A program made the translations under genes and the position numbers. Below, in pieces: positions 14,724-14,785 of a stretch of 14,785 nucleotides of DNA (position 1 is its first letter; each line of letters starts with the position of its first letter). The notes beneath the pieces are model-generated. The model did no database searches and was not told where the DNA came from. It saw only the letters and a program-made list of their open reading frames with translations. The stretch comes from an uncultured Ruminococcus sp. (GTDB lineage Bacteria; Bacillota; Clostridia; Oscillospirales; Ruminococcaceae), in NCBI RefSeq assembly GCF_946187255.1, contig NZ_CAMHRZ010000059.1, forward strand, positions 1 through 14,785, in the 5' to 3' direction.

Positions 14724-14785
14724 AGCGGATTACGAGGCTCGAACTCGCTACCTCCACCTTGGCAAGGTGGCGCTCTACCAGATGA
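14724..14785 (-). tRNA. tRNA-Gly (anticodon GCC), cut by the window edge
   Basis: Sixty-two bases of the 3' part are visible; about 11 bases of the 5' end (acceptor strand and start of the D-arm) lie outside. The anticodon arm is CCACC-TTGCCAA-GGTGG (anticodon GCC, reading GGC/GGT), the T-arm GCGAG-TTCGAGC-CTCGT, the 3' acceptor AATCCGC and the discriminator T. CCA is not encoded. It is nearly identical to tRNA-Gly(CCC) in this cluster. Confidence 0.93.

Overview
The window looks like chromosomal DNA from a Gram-positive, plant-fibre-degrading Clostridia member, most likely Ruminococcus or a close Oscillospiraceae relative. This rests on Firmicutes-type AGGAGG ribosome sites, sigma-A promoters, the rpsO-pnp gene order, a RecD2-type helicase without RecB/RecC, and large cytoplasmic glycoside hydrolases. 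No name search was possible, so the genus is an inference.

Layout. (1) Positions 1-1581, + strand: 3' part of a GH127-type beta-L-arabinofuranosidase gene, followed by a hairpin terminator. (2) 1646-5312, - strand: a three-gene operon reading small membrane protein, RecD2-like helicase, macrodomain-HTH fusion. (3) 5466-7133, - strand: two tandem paralogues, each with an N-terminal zinc ribbon, one membrane helix and an outer domain; the upstream copy carries a GYGGQG repeat linker. (4) 7292-9845, - strand: rpsO then pnp, with a strong promoter, a structured rpsO leader and a terminator between the genes. (5) 9846-10180 (335 bases without a gene): the rpsO leader and promoter facing one way, the lacZ promoter facing the other. 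(6) 10181-13180, + strand: a 999-residue GH2 beta-galactosidase. (7) 13250-14353, - strand: a membrane-anchored alpha/beta hydrolase of the prolyl-iminopeptidase type, with a perfect consensus promoter. (8) 14460-14785, - strand: three glycine tRNA genes in a row (anticodons GCC, UCC, CCC), each followed by a hairpin.

How the parts work together. The two glycosidases fit intracellular breakdown of arabinose- and galactose-containing plant oligosaccharides. RpsO and Pnp are the usual translation / RNA-decay pair. The helicase operon is a likely genome-maintenance unit to which an ADP-ribose-handling macrodomain has been attached.

The most unusual item is the middle glycine tRNA (14607-14680). 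It keeps every known glycylation identity element (G1-C72, C2-G71, G3-C70, C35, C36, U73) and an encoded CCA. It has lost the G19-C56 elbow pair, the 15-48 pair and the purine at 37. It may be a charged tRNA with a job outside the ribosome, or a decaying gene.
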